From Beroe forskalii (Eukaryota > Ctenophora > Nuda > Beroida > Beroidae): a stretch of 64,000 nucleotides of DNA. Of the stretch, positions 33,101-43,806 are shown one piece after another. The translations under genes were made by a program, and so were the position numbers. Numbering within the stretch: the first letter of the stretch is position 1; each line of letters begins with the position of its first letter. Below the pieces are notes generated by a model. The model did not search any database and was not told the DNA's origin. It saw only the letters and a program-made list of their open reading frames with translations. The stretch spans positions 1 to 64,000 of the forward strand of contig WFMF01000627.1 in NCBI GenBank assembly GCA_011033025.1, read 5' to 3'.

Positions 33101-35771
33101 ATATCATTGCACACACGCAAACGTATAAATATTGATAACCAACAGGTAAGAACTACTCAATATTAAAACGACTATTTTAATTTCATATCTTTAGCGTAGT
33201 AATTTGAATTGTTTGAAAATTTTATATCGGGTCAATTTCGGGATACTTCCCGAGGGATGTATCCGCTATCCGGTTTTGACCCGAAGGTCGAGGTTCCTAA
33301 ACAATATTGACCCGATCAGGCAAGTGTCTACAGGGTGCGCCAAAAGTCTGACCCATTTTACCTTCTTTGATCAATTGATCATTAGAAAAATACATAAGAT
33401 ATTTCGATTCTGTAAAAAGTTTCTTTCAATATAACAAAGAATGGCGGATTCTGATATTTTTAGGTTGCTAGGACATCCATAGCAACTACACAAGTTTCCA
33501 TAGCAACCGACCTAAAAATTGAAGATTTTTGCATTTTTCCGCTATCCGGTTTTGACCCGAAGGTCGAGTTTCCTTAACAATATTGACCCGCTCAGGCAAG
33601 TGTCTATGTATCATAAAAACCGATGAACACGTCAACAAGACAGTAAATCTCTAATTATATGATTTAAGCATCAACCTCATATTTCGCGTTAAAATAACCG
33701 TCTTTTCAAACACAAGGAAATATAATATACAACACTACTTTATACAATCAAATTTGAGCTTATGATGCAATCTATGGCAATTTAAGTCCGAGGGACCTAG
33801 TATAATATTGTTTGAGCGTGGAGACTGGTCTATAATACTATAACTAACATTGTTCTCAGAATTCTGCTGCTTTATTATTCAGTTAAGGAAATATAATATA
33901 CGATACCTGGATCGCAGTACACACTGATCGTCGTGCCTGGAGCTATCGGAAACACGGCGTCCGTTTGCAAGTGCAGAACGTCTCCGGGGAAGAAGTTGCA
34001 GGAAACTGGCGAAGAGGTCATGGGTTATTCGAACGGTGACAATTCGAACTGCAGTTTTGTGTGAGCGGCTTAAAGCCGTAAAAACATATTTTGTCTGTAC
34101 TTCTGTACGGCGTACGCCGCGCAAACTTACACCGCGCAAACTTACACCGTGCAAACTTACACCGCGCAAAGTTACACCGCGCAAACAAAACTGAAGTTCG
34201 AACTGCAACTGTGAATCCTTTTTGGTGATCATCTTGATTACCTACTTACGGTCCGGCATAGCAGTATATTTTGATGTTATGAGCCTGTAAACATCTAAAT
34301 TCTCAGTCTTTTTCACATCCAAGAATTTTACAAATAGTTTTGAGGCCATATGATAGCAAAATTAATTCCGTTAATATCAACAGGAATATTATTATTATTA
34401 CAATTAAGAGGCTATAAATTGAGGTCCTCAAACTTAAGATTGTGCATAAGCTAAAATAGTTTGACAGGCGAAACTATCGTTTTCCCTTAATATACGCCAT
34501 GCAAATCTAAAAAAATTAATTCACAGTTAAAATAATCGATTATAAAATAATAGATTATGTTTAATATGCTGAATAATTATGTTTATACGCCGCGCACGAG
34601 GGCGTTTAATATGCTGTATACCCACTCACCACAACCAGTTCTTTCCCTGTTTAGCGATGACCCAGGAGGACAAGAGAGACAGGTTCCAGATCCACTCTGA
34701 CTGGTGTAGGTTGAAGGGGGGCACCTTCTGCAACGGTCCATGCCATTGCTCCGGTAGCTACCGGCATCGCACTCACCTGCAGGAAAATTATATCTTCTGA
34801 AATGTATGAAAGGTTATAAAATACATAGACACGCGCCTATCGGGTCTATTTTGTATGAAATGTATGAAAGGTTATCAAATACATAGACTCGCGCCTATCG
34901 GGTCCATTTTGGGATACTTCCAGAGGGCGTAAGCCCGAGGGATGTATCCGGTTTTGGCCCGAGCCCGTAGGGCGAGGGTTTAAACCAATATGGACCCGAT
35001 CAGGCAAGTGTCTATATATTATAGACCCGCATGAAAACGTCAGAGGGTTCTATAATTATAATTATAGAACCCTCAAAATTGGCTCATTTAACTTACGACA
35101 GCGGGTCAGGAGACCGTTAGACTCTGTTCCGGGTGGACAATCCTTGCAAGTGACTGCACCAGCAACATCACTGATGGTGTTGCGAGGACAGTCTCCACAG
35201 GTATCGTCAGGCATCGAGGCATCTCGATAATATCCGGGCTGGCAGTTAAGCTGTAAAAGATGTGATTTTATAAATTAAAATTTAACCCATTATAGTACAT
35301 GAAATTTGTGCGACAATCAATTGCACGATCTTCGTCAAAATTAAGTGACGTACATTTAAAAAGTTTACTAATTTAAAGCTCGAACATGTATATATATCGA
35401 GATTTTTTGGCTGCAATTCATAGCATGCAGGTTCGGTACGATTACGTGGTACGGTTTGTATGAGTGAAATAAGATAACAAGTTGTCACTTACAGCATGCT
35501 AATGAAGAGTCCCAATAGCTTCCTTCCGGACATCGCTGATGCGGTCCTCCCCCTCCTGAATTGCGGGGAATTTCAAGTCAGCCAGGAAATTATTTGACTT
35601 CGGAGCCGTCATCAGCCGAAAGGGGGAGGAGGTTTCAAATGATAATCAAATGGCCGTCCCAATTAAATCCCAATGAAGTAAATCATCGTGTTTAATGTTT
35701 ATACCTGAATCTGGCACCACCAGAAACATGAGGATAACGTGAAGTATCCATGAAGAGTTAAACTTGCCCAT
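27144..35771 (-). CDS. secreted or membrane sushi (CCP) protein with Cys-rich N-terminus
   Basis: Exons (5'-3'): 35705-35771, 35493-35555, 35097-35250, 34630-34776, 33907-34005, 32602-32685, 31689-31871, 31312 downwards, 30510-30612, 30195-30392, 29658-29766, 29314-29396, 28953-29040, 28567-28673, 27695-27880 and 27144-27173. Exon 1 starts MGKFNSSWILHVILMFLVVP, a signal peptide. Exons 2-4 encode GCC2/GCC3-like Cys-rich repeats (CPEGSYWDSSLAC, CKDCPPGTESNGLLTRC). Then come seven CCP modules; one is complete in 30195-30392 (GEEIIVDCGEGYSFLGG). Phase 1 dominates, as is usual for shuffled extracellular modules. Two joins are unresolved: exon 2 to 3 is out of phase, and the donor of the exon starting at 31,312 is buried in a tandem array. 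Adhesion or complement-like recognition is inferred. Confidence 0.8.
27295..27530. repeat. 14-bp minisatellite, long allele
   Basis: About sixteen copies of AGTGGACAGAAGAC lie in a sushi-gene intron; arm 1 has about six (5,868-5,955). All six reading frames through it are open because of the repeat. None is a gene. Confidence 0.9.
27881..27975. repeat. tandem copies of a splice-acceptor region
   Basis: Seven copies of the 14-bp TGAGGTGAGTTAAT (on minus, TTAACTCACCTCA) abut the exon 27695-27880. The copy touching the exon supplies its 3' splice site. Arm 1 has a single copy at the equivalent place (about 5,297-5,309). Confidence 0.9.
28122..28300. repeat. 17-bp minisatellite, expanded in arm 2
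   Basis: About eleven copies of CTTCAGTGGGGCAATA, some with GGCC for GGGC, are present. Arm 1 has only two copies (4,920-4,955, reverse complement). Long open frames here are repeat artefacts. Confidence 0.9.
29517..29695. repeat. exon-edge minisatellite, arm 2 allele
   Basis: About four tandem units span the last ~37 bases of the exon 29658-29766 and its donor. Donors are at 29,657, about 29,611, 29,565 and 29,520. Only the first keeps the phase-2 junction to the next exon. Confidence 0.9.
30795..31207. repeat. 16-17 bp minisatellite abutting a CCP exon
   Basis: About twenty-four units of TAGTACCGACTATAGTA with G/A and C/T variants run directly into the open frame of the CCP exon that begins at 31,312. 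The frame reads through HGTELSEM into the array and then stops. Each unit, read on minus, offers a possible GGTACTATA donor. Confidence 0.85.
31811..32330. repeat. ~150-bp tandem copies of an exon 5' end plus acceptor
   Basis: The 5' ~60 bases of the CCP exon 31689-31871, its 3' splice site and ~80 bases of intron are repeated about four times (starting near 31,811, 31,959, 32,110 and 32,258). Only the innermost copy continues into the complete exon. Confidence 0.9.
32816..32996. mobile_element. 181-bp MITE with a CRE
   Basis: CTTAGGAGGTGTATTTATG and GGTTGTAATTTGGGGAT at the left are matched in inverse by ATCCCCAAATTACAACC and TAAATACACCTCCTAAG at the right. TGATAATGACGTCAT lies in the middle. 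It sits in a sushi-gene intron. Confidence 0.75.
33220..33620. mobile_element. GGGTC-terminated palindromic repeat and a partial second copy
   Basis: Sentences ending GACCCGATCAGGCAAGTGTCTA occur at about 33,310 and 33,585. Both are preceded by CTATCCGGTTTTGACCCGAAGG. Related elements are at 34,815-35,025, and related starts (ACGCGCCAATCGGGTTCATT) are near 32,405 and 45,600. Confidence 0.55.
34815..35025. mobile_element. MITE of the CGCGCCTATCGGGTC family
   Basis: The left end ATAGACACGCGCCTATCGGG is present twice (34,826 and 34,883). The right end GACCCGATCAGGCAAGTGTC is its imperfect inverse, and the centre is a GGGCGTAAGCCC / GGGCTC palindrome. It sits in an intron of the sushi gene. Confidence 0.65.
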
Positions 35772-36112
35772 TTTCACCGTTACGATTGGGATGGTGCCAA
35801 ATACACAGGAGGTAAAACATGTCTCACATGATCCAATGTTCCACCTATGCGAAGAGTTAATGTCAAAAATTATATTATACCGGCAAAAGTGATCTGTTTC
35901 TTTATACAATCAAAATAAAAATTATTGGTTTGAACAAATAAACATATATATACGAATCTTTATAAGATTAACTTTCTGATAAAAAATCAACGCATAAGAC
36001 AACTCTTAAAGATTTTAGAATGATCTCCAATCCTATAATCGCCTGATGATTTCGTTGCGTGATGGATAACGCTCAGCATCTCAATCTTTTCAGCGGCCAC
36101 CCACATGTGGTA

Positions 36113-36197
36113 TAGTCACGTGACTATACCACATGTCACGTGACTATACCACGTGTCACGTGACTAAACCACGTGTCACGTGACTATACCACGTGGG
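36113..36197. promoter_or_regulatory. four GTCACGTGAC boxes at 20-bp spacing
   Basis: The palindrome GTCACGTGAC occurs at 36115-36124, 36135-36144, 36155-36164 and 36175-36184. Between them are CACATG (36130) and CACGTG (36150, 36170, 36190). GTCACGTGAC is the core of the CLEAR element bound by TFEB/MITF-type bHLH-Zip factors. The array lies ~340 bp upstream of the sushi-gene start codon on the same promoter side. Function is inferred. Confidence 0.7.
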
Positions 36198-36209
36198 GAT
36201 CGTTTGTCA

Positions 36210-38490
36210 CGAGACTGTGTCACGCCACTCTGAACTAGCTTAGCTCAGTGACTACTCTCCTCTTTCTTCTAGTAGAGAATAGACAACGCAATTATGAGAT
36301 GAAAAGCGACTCCTATCGTTATTATCAACCAGGGTTTATTGGTAAAAATAAAAATTTAACAAAATATAAAATTAAAGCAACATCTGTTCGACAAACAGCT
36401 GCAGCTAATTATGGGAAATGGGAAATACTCGACAATATTTTTCATGATATTTCGTTAAACCAAAATTTGCCAATCAAAAATTTTGCATTGAGCACTTCAC
36501 TATGAAAGCAAAAATGTAAGATTAAATAAAATTTAGGTGAGGGTGGGTTATTTTATCTAATTTGGTGCTGGTGAATAATATGTAACCTAGATGGTTACTT
36601 AAAAACCTCAATTTCATTTTCGTGTAATAAGGTTTATATGCGTAACGACACCACCATAGTTCCCAATGAAAAAGTCAATCTGCAAAAACTCCTTTTCTCA
36701 AGGCATATCCTACTATATATAAGTGATTTCATTTTTTCACGAGATATAAGCGCAGTCCTTTACGAGATAAAGGCACAGTCCTTTGCGAGATTTTTAAGGC
36801 ATGAGTAAATGAAAATAATCGGAATCTGGAGCCCGGGTGATTATAGTTTAACTGCGAATCCGAATAAATTAACATGATTGTACTGTCATAATCTATATTA
36901 GTTATAGGCGGGAATCCGCCTCTTAATTTTACACTTTGTAAACTGAAAATGACGTTATTTTCATGTGCTTCATGATATATATTCAAATAAATTAATTCTT
37001 TTCGGCACCCCGCTGCTGCTGTGTGTAAAAGCCTTGGTGGGCAATATACAGGATTTAATAAAACCATTGTCTGGAAATAATGTACCTCTAGTTTTACTCG
37101 CCCGAAGCCAGATCATATATTATGGTGAATTAGAGATTATGATATTAGGATCTAGCCTGAATGAGAGATTATAAGGATCTTAACGTTTTACGATCTCATC
37201 AATTCAGTATATTCTAAGCTAAGATATTGACGTTAACCAGCCACATGATTTCCCCCCGGATAATGATAGGTGTATGTAATAACCCGACAAGGCGTGGATT
37301 GACTGTTGAATGGGATATAAAGACTCAAGACATGATGAATAGAAGAAGATTTAACTCTGATTGGTGGGAATGGTTTGGGGCAGAAAAGGGATTGGTTGAT
37401 TTTAGGATTAATTCTCATTTTAGGATTAATTCTCATTTCCTAAGCATATAATAGTGAATTGAGAGGTAAATTATTGGTAGTGATGAATTATATTCACAGC
37501 TCATCAGAATGAATTCTTCAGAATTTCATTTCTTCAGAATTTCACTCTATATTCTGTATGGGGAATTGATATTTAGTCAAGGAAGTAAGCCAGTTCAAGA
37601 AATAAATAGAGGTCGACATCACATTCGACATCCCCTAATCCAGAAGAAAAGAGGCGCTGCAAAATTAAAAAAAAAAATAATAAGGGCATACGTGAGTAAC
37701 AATAAAATCATAAGAAAACTATTCCTATTTATTAAACTGATTTTTAATTACAAAGAACAGGCAGGCCCGTTGGGCCTGCTGAAACAAATCTCACTCGACA
37801 GAATGGTGAACAGGTGACGTCTTAATCAGGGTAAGAATGGTGAACAGATGACGTCATTATCAGGGAGTAAAATGATGGACGGATGACGTCATTATCAGTG
37901 ATGATTTCGGAATTCTGAAGCGTCATCAACCACCAATGCATCAACATCAAACATATCATGAGTGATGTAGGGTGGTTATAGAATATACCTTGAAGCTATA
38001 ATAATACAGCACAATATCCATTACGTCATACTACACATAAGTATAACATTCCCAATCTTCGAAATAGTAAATTAGGAAGTAGATTATAACTTCTATTGAC
38101 TGTTTACTTTGTGCTGCACTGCTTCGTCCCTACGTAATATCTCGCCCATTTGAGAGTCCTATGGATTCAAATTTGAGGAATTTTGTCAACTTCAATTAAC
38201 GGCTAGTCTCGTTTGCTGTCTAACTAAAATAGAAATTAAATCGAATGATTCAGGCGGTTGAATTTTCCAATGATAAAAACATTCTACGGGAACTTCGCAT
38301 GATAAATGGCTCACCTTGATGGATGAATATGGTCTTTGACTCTAATAATTGCACATCTTTCGGTGTGATCTTTTCATGCACTTCTGAAAGTTTGCATAGA
38401 TAATTAGTACAAAGTAAGGAAACCTGAAAAATTTTACAAGCATTAGTCCCTAACCGATCAAACTATCTAACTATGAAGTGCGAATAATAT
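36210..38490. other. stretch without supported gene
   Basis: Several AT-rich open frames of 60-110 codons exist but lack conserved motifs or plausible splice partners. Three copies of a GATGACGTCATTATCAGG-type repeat are at 37,805-37,900. A small perfect hairpin GCAGGCCCGTTGGGCCTGC is at 37,760-37,778. Confidence 0.5.
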
Positions 38491-38601
38491 TAATGAGTAT
38501 CATGTTCACCCATGGCTACCCATGGCTAGACCAATCAGCACATACAATCAGGAATCCTGCGCGCTCATTGGTTAAACCTCACCGAACAGTGGGCAAACAA
38601 A

Positions 38602-39403
38602 TACCTTATTACAGGAAATATCGCCTACAGAAAAATGAGCCTACATGTCATTAAGCTACATGAAATTAAGCCCTTTTTTGAGGCCCTAGGGCTTAATTAC
38701 ATGCATTCTTAAATACATTCTTAAATACATGTAGCCAAATTATCATTGTGGAGATATAAATTTCATGAGATAGAAATTTCAGCCTTGTAAGCTTGTATGC
38801 AAATAATTAAGACTTTACATGTTACGAATTAGGAATTCTTGGCTTTATTTGACACTTTGATAATTACTCTCCAATTACCACTTAACTTAATTAATTACAA
38901 TTGGGGAATTTTCAGAGACGATGATTACAATGACAAAATAACCTATAGAATAGATTATCACAGCATCATGAGAATCTTATCAGTTACATCAAATTAATGA
39001 TCGAATATGTTTCCACAAAACACCACATAATAGCTGATTATCATAATGGCCTTGATTCTTGAAAACATTGGACGCTATGTAAATTCAGGTATGAAGGTTT
39101 GAAAGTATGATGGAGTGTCAAGAAGTGAGCTCCAAGATGTGTCTATTGCATTATTGATAGTCTTGGCAATACCAGTGGCTTTCCATCCGGCATCAATTCA
39201 AAGCTTAATCAATACTGAATAATAAATAATTGAAAAAAATCAATGTTTTCGAACTTATTATTTTATTATGTTCAAATTTGCTTGAAAAATTAGTCCTCAT
39301 GAAATTAATATAAGAATACATGTCATTAAGGTGCATGAAATTAAGCCCTTTTTGAGACCTTAGGGCTTAATTATATGTAAACTTAATTTCCTGTAATAAG
39401 GTA
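38602..39403. mobile_element. 802-bp TIR element
   Basis: It starts TACCTTATTACAGGAAAT and ends with the inverse ATTTCCTGTAATAAGGTA. Inside each end, CATGAAATTAAGCCCTTTT followed by AGGGCTTAATTA is repeated. No transposase frame is seen. Confidence 0.75.
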
Positions 39404-39643
39404 CATCGCAGCGGCCAACGTATTTAGATATTTCACTCCATTTAACTTACATTGCTGTCATCTTTTCTTTCTAGTAATAGTATCTTTTCTTGAATCGCAT
39501 TTTATCAACCTGCCTTGGCAATTGGCATATTTCGGTGTCATGCTCGACCAGCTGTCCGTGCAATAAATGGATTTTTTTCCCTAGCTTTTGCCACCGTATT
39601 TCATTCTGCAGCTGCAAAAAGCCAACCGATATTAAACTTAAAG

Positions 39644-40588
39644 TAACGGGTGATGACTATTTATCTGGAATTATTTCAATGTATTCTTGTGGGCAAATTG
39701 AGATCATGTTAGAGTTGAGATGTGTTTATTCTGGACCTAAAAAGTCTGCTGATTCAGAATAACATCATGATAAAATTTGAAAACCCTGTTTCCCCATGCT
39801 ACTGGCCGATTAGTTTGAGAAGGTACAAAAAATCTTGCACAAATTCAAAGATTGACTTCCAGACATATGATTTGGAAACTGCATTCAGGAGCATTCCCAT
39901 CAGTTGCCATCTAGGTTTATTCATGAACTTTGTTAGCTGAGACACTAATGAAAACCTCTACATGCATTTTTTGTTGAATATCACGAAAATTCTTGGATTT
40001 TAGAGCTAAAATCACGCCAAATTTCTGGAAAAAGGTGTGTTTTTTTTTGCTACACCAGGCCTTAAGAAAGTCTTAGAACAGGACCTAGGTGGTCTGAACA
40101 CTCAGATTTGATGGCAGGGACCTCATTAAACATATTTCATGTCTTTGGACCACTTCCATTTATTGGTATGCAGAATTTTGGATTAACAATTACCCAAAAT
40201 CGCAGTTTTATGAAAGTGACATTATCCTAGAATTGACGATTTTAAACACGTTTTAGGTTCCATAGGGTCACCACTGGATAAGTTAGTGATGCTACTTACT
40301 GCAGTCACTCTTGAGACCCTCCTGCTCAGAATCATCCCATTGTAAGGCTTAAATAACACTTTTGGAGATAATTATTGTCATTGAAATTTTGTGCAAGATT
40401 TTTTTGAACCTTCTCAAACTGATCGGCCAGTAGCATGGGAAAACAGGGATTATAAATTTTCTCATGATGTTATTCTGAATCAGCAGACTTTTTAGGTCCA
40501 GAATAAACACATCTGAACTCTAACATGATCTCGATTTGCCCACAAGAATACATTGAAATAATTCCAGATAATTAGTCATCACCCGTTA
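39644..40588. mobile_element. 945-bp element with ~200-bp inverted ends
   Basis: The first ~200 bases (TAACGGGTGATGACTA onward) are the imperfect inverse of the last ~195 (ending TAGTCATCACCCGTTA). It interrupts a CCAACCGATATT...TTACCG sequence. A similar sequence is present uninterrupted at about 40,741 and 40,959, which supports insertion. Confidence 0.75.
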
Positions 40589-40649
40589 TTACCGTTTCTG
40601 ACATAATTTTCATCAAATAGCTGGGACTACACGACTCCACTCACTGACA

Positions 40650-41235
40650 CCACTCAACCCACTAACACCACTCCACTAACTGATAAACCACTCCACTCTG
40701 ACACCACTTCTCCCTGACACCACTTCAACAGCTGCAAGACGCCAACCGATATTTGTATTACCGCTTCTGGCATAATAAGTTTCTCAAAAGTAAATAGCTG
40801 GGACTCCACGAATCCTCAATCCACTCTGACATCACTCCACTCACTGACACCACTCTACTCTGACACCACTCCATTCTGACACCACCCCATTCTGTCATTC
40901 TGACACCACTCCACTCTGACACCACTTCTCCCTGACACCACTTCAACAGCTGCAAGACGCCAACCGATATTTGTATTACCGCTTCTGGCATAATAAGTTT
41001 CTCAAAAGTAAATAGCTGGGACTCCTGACACCAATCCACTCTGACATCACTCCACTCACTGACACCACTCTACTCTGACACCACTCCATTCTGACACCAC
41101 CCCATTCTGTCATTCTGACACCACTTCACTCTGACACCACTCTACTCTGACACCAATTCACCCTGACACCACTCTATTCTGAGACCACTCCACTCTAACA
41201 CCACTCTACTCTGACACCACTCCAATCTGGAGCTA
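40650..41235. repeat. TGACACCACTCCACTC minisatellite with two embedded exon-like blocks
   Basis: Units of CACTCCACTCTGACAC and variants fill the region. Two ~75-bp copies of CTGCAAGACGCCAACCGATA and following sequence (40,733 and 40,951) are embedded ~218 bp apart. These read LQDANRYLYYRFWHNKFLKS and start just after a CAACAG acceptor-like sequence, so they may be old exons of the GT31 gene. This is not proven. Confidence 0.7.
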
Positions 41236-41423
41236 CTCCACTCTAACGCTAATTTAAATAACCGCCTCTGACATACTACCCACCGAATAGCTGGAACTTC
41301 ACTAAATGGTATGGATACCCCTACGAAGTGTTCCAGTAATAACAGACTCATCCGAATCACCACTAACCCCTGCAGACAGTTGCTAGATAAGCACTGTCCC
41401 TTCTTCCTCCTTACTTTCTGTAG

Positions 41424-43016
41424 GAAAATATCCCAATCTTCATGGCGCCTTTTACTGTTAATCCTTGCTGTTATTATTCTTCTTCAGGTTGGAAAACGCG
41501 AAAATTTTATGAATTAAGTGATTTATTTCAAGTTTCATCTTTATTTCAATGTCTTTTTGGACCGCATTTAACAGCTTTTGGATCTTAAATTTACCAATCA
41601 AAACTATAATCATAATTGAAAATTTCACCTTAGAGTTCAATTGAAAGTTGGAAAAGTGCTACCATTATCAGTGCTTCAGTGTTTTGAATGAGAATTGATG
41701 ATTCCAAACTGAAGCTATTTTTCAGATCCCATCCCTCTTTGTCTTCATTGGAAAGATGCCAAGTCACCTCCAAAGATCAGATTCAGATAGTTCCACGAGA
41801 AGACAATCAGATGATCCTGAGGGCGAGGAGAAAGGAAGATCAAGCAAGAGATCAGAAACCTTCAGCACCCCATCAGAATATCAATAATTACCAAGATTCG
41901 AACTCTTATAACGAACGAATCAAGGAGAAAGCACAGTGGGTAATAAAACGAAGGAATCGTATTTTTCATCGTGATAACCAAGTCAGCCCCTTCAAGTCTC
42001 CATGATAGAAACATCATGAGGCACCAAGGCTGGCTTTCCCACAACTGGAAGAACGAGAAGCATCAGCCAATCAGCTGGCGGCATTTCTTCCTCGTGGGTC
42101 TCACCATGGATCCTGATTGGTCGAGAGACCACATGGAGGAAGAAAACGAAAAATACGGCGATATTTTGGTATCCCCAACCTTTGATTCATACCGGCGAAT
42201 GACATACAAACTGATGTGGTGTTTCCGACACCTTATCGATACCTACGACTTCACTTTTCTCGTCGTTTTGAGCGAGGACTCCGTAGTAAATGTCCGTGAC
42301 ATGAACACGTATTTCCTGAAACAGCTCGCTGAGGGGAACAATAAGAGATTCCACGGGGGGCCGCAGTGTTATACTCGCTCCATTCATAGGAAGGGAAAAG
42401 CTGCTATTTCATTGGAGGAATGGCCTAACGAGATGCTACCCAAGCTCTGTATAGGGTCAGGGTTTATGTTCTCATTCGATGTGATTGAGGAGTTCTTAGA
42501 GATCTGGGATAATGATAGGCATGAGCCGGTTAATCCACTGGATGATGTTCAGATTGCTATATTTCTCTTCATGTCAGCCAACATACCCATCAGGTTAGTT
42601 ATTTTAGAAATATATTCAATTTTTTTTGTGAAATAGTTAGGTTTTTTCGAATCCCCATCTCAACCATTAGGAATAAATTTCAATTGACACTATTAAAGTT
42701 CTCAAAAAACCAGTCCCGCTCTTCAATGGTGCAGAACAAAATACAGAGAAAAAAAACTTCGATATCTTTTAATCGAAAAGTTCATAATTTATTATATTCT
42801 TCTTTTCCTTGCAGGGAGATTCACGAAGTGAGTCACGGCTGCCGGGAAAAAGACCCCACAACCTTCATCGTAACGCAGATCAAACCCATGGAAAAGACTG
42901 TGGAACTCTTCCAGAACTATCTTAAAGCACGGGGTGTACTGTTTCAAGAGGATCAAACCTCATCGGGTGCATTTCCCGGGGATGATGAGAAAGATTTGGT
43001 ATTGAAGATCAGATAG
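41424..43016 (+). CDS. GT31 family glycosyltransferase (beta-1,3-galactosyltransferase-like)
   Basis: A membrane-anchor exon (41424-41487: SSWRLLLLILAVIILLQ) fits a type II Golgi enzyme. The catalytic exon, about 41954-42593, contains VITKSAPSSLHDRNIMRHQ, then FFLVGLT, YGDILVSP, YDFTFLVVLSEDSVVNV, IGSGFMFSFDVIEEF and PLDDVQIAIFL. These follow the order of GT31 enzymes. The last exon, 42815-43016, ends with TAG. The metal-binding DxD is replaced by SEDS at the usual place, so activity is uncertain. The stem region between 41,726 and 41,954 is open in another frame (KEKAQWVIKRRNRIFH) and does not join cleanly, so an indel or missed intron is likely. The start codon was not found. The gene is convergent with SCAI. 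Confidence 0.75.
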
Positions 43017-43729
43017 GAGTAATTAGTTATAGCAAATTGATGGAATATGTCGACTAGGATTTAATAGTAGCTTGTGAGGGTATTGAAGATCAGATAGGAA
43101 CTTAATTAGTAGGAGAGTAGCATTTAATTGGTAATTAATTGGTGGAAGATGGGGTAGCGTTTGAGGGTATTTAAGCTTACCTGTAATAAAATTTGGTATT
43201 GAAGATAGTGTAAACTGATTAGTAGCTGATAATTCAAATGGACATGTGGGTGATTAAGTAGTTGCTTGTGAGGGTTTATAAATCAATCAGGAATTTGACA
43301 TGACATTTATTATAGGCAAACTACATCTTAGTATACTGATAGGTCAATGTCAAATGGACATGTGGGTAAGAGCTAGTATTTATAAATCAATGACAAAGAA
43401 AAAGGTTGTATAGGCTGCATTTGATGCTTAAAATGTGTGTATGTACATGCTACATATAAAAATTTCTGCTTTTAATTCTAGTTTTTGCACTGATTATGAT
43501 TAATATACACTTGTACTTACACAGATAATAGATATTATACACTTGTACCTACACAGAGATATTATACACGTAAAAATTAAATGTGCACATGGCATAAGAT
43601 AGTATATACATAGATTAAAAAGTGTCCGAAGATTATCCTTGTTTTTTGATCCAAACTACAGTCACAAATTTATGTCACAAAGATGTCACCAAATTGTTCA
43701 AAAACCTTAAGCTTTTTGGTTTTTAGGCT

Positions 43730-43800
43730 TATGTTCCTAATTAGGATCGTTATTAGGATCATAGTTAGGATCATAATTAGGATCATAAACCTTAACTAGG
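43730..43800. repeat. 15-bp tandem repeat
   Basis: Four or five copies of TTAGGATCATAATTA-like units end immediately beyond the SCAI stop codon. Confidence 0.75.
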
Positions 43801-43806
43801 ATAAGC

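Noticed and set aside
37509..37817. 102-codon basic open frame
   Set aside because: No homology I recognise, no splice partners, AT-rich and next to CRE repeats.
39490..39940. Two open frames of 72-90 codons
   Set aside because: They overlap the inverted end of the 945-bp TIR element and show no domain features.
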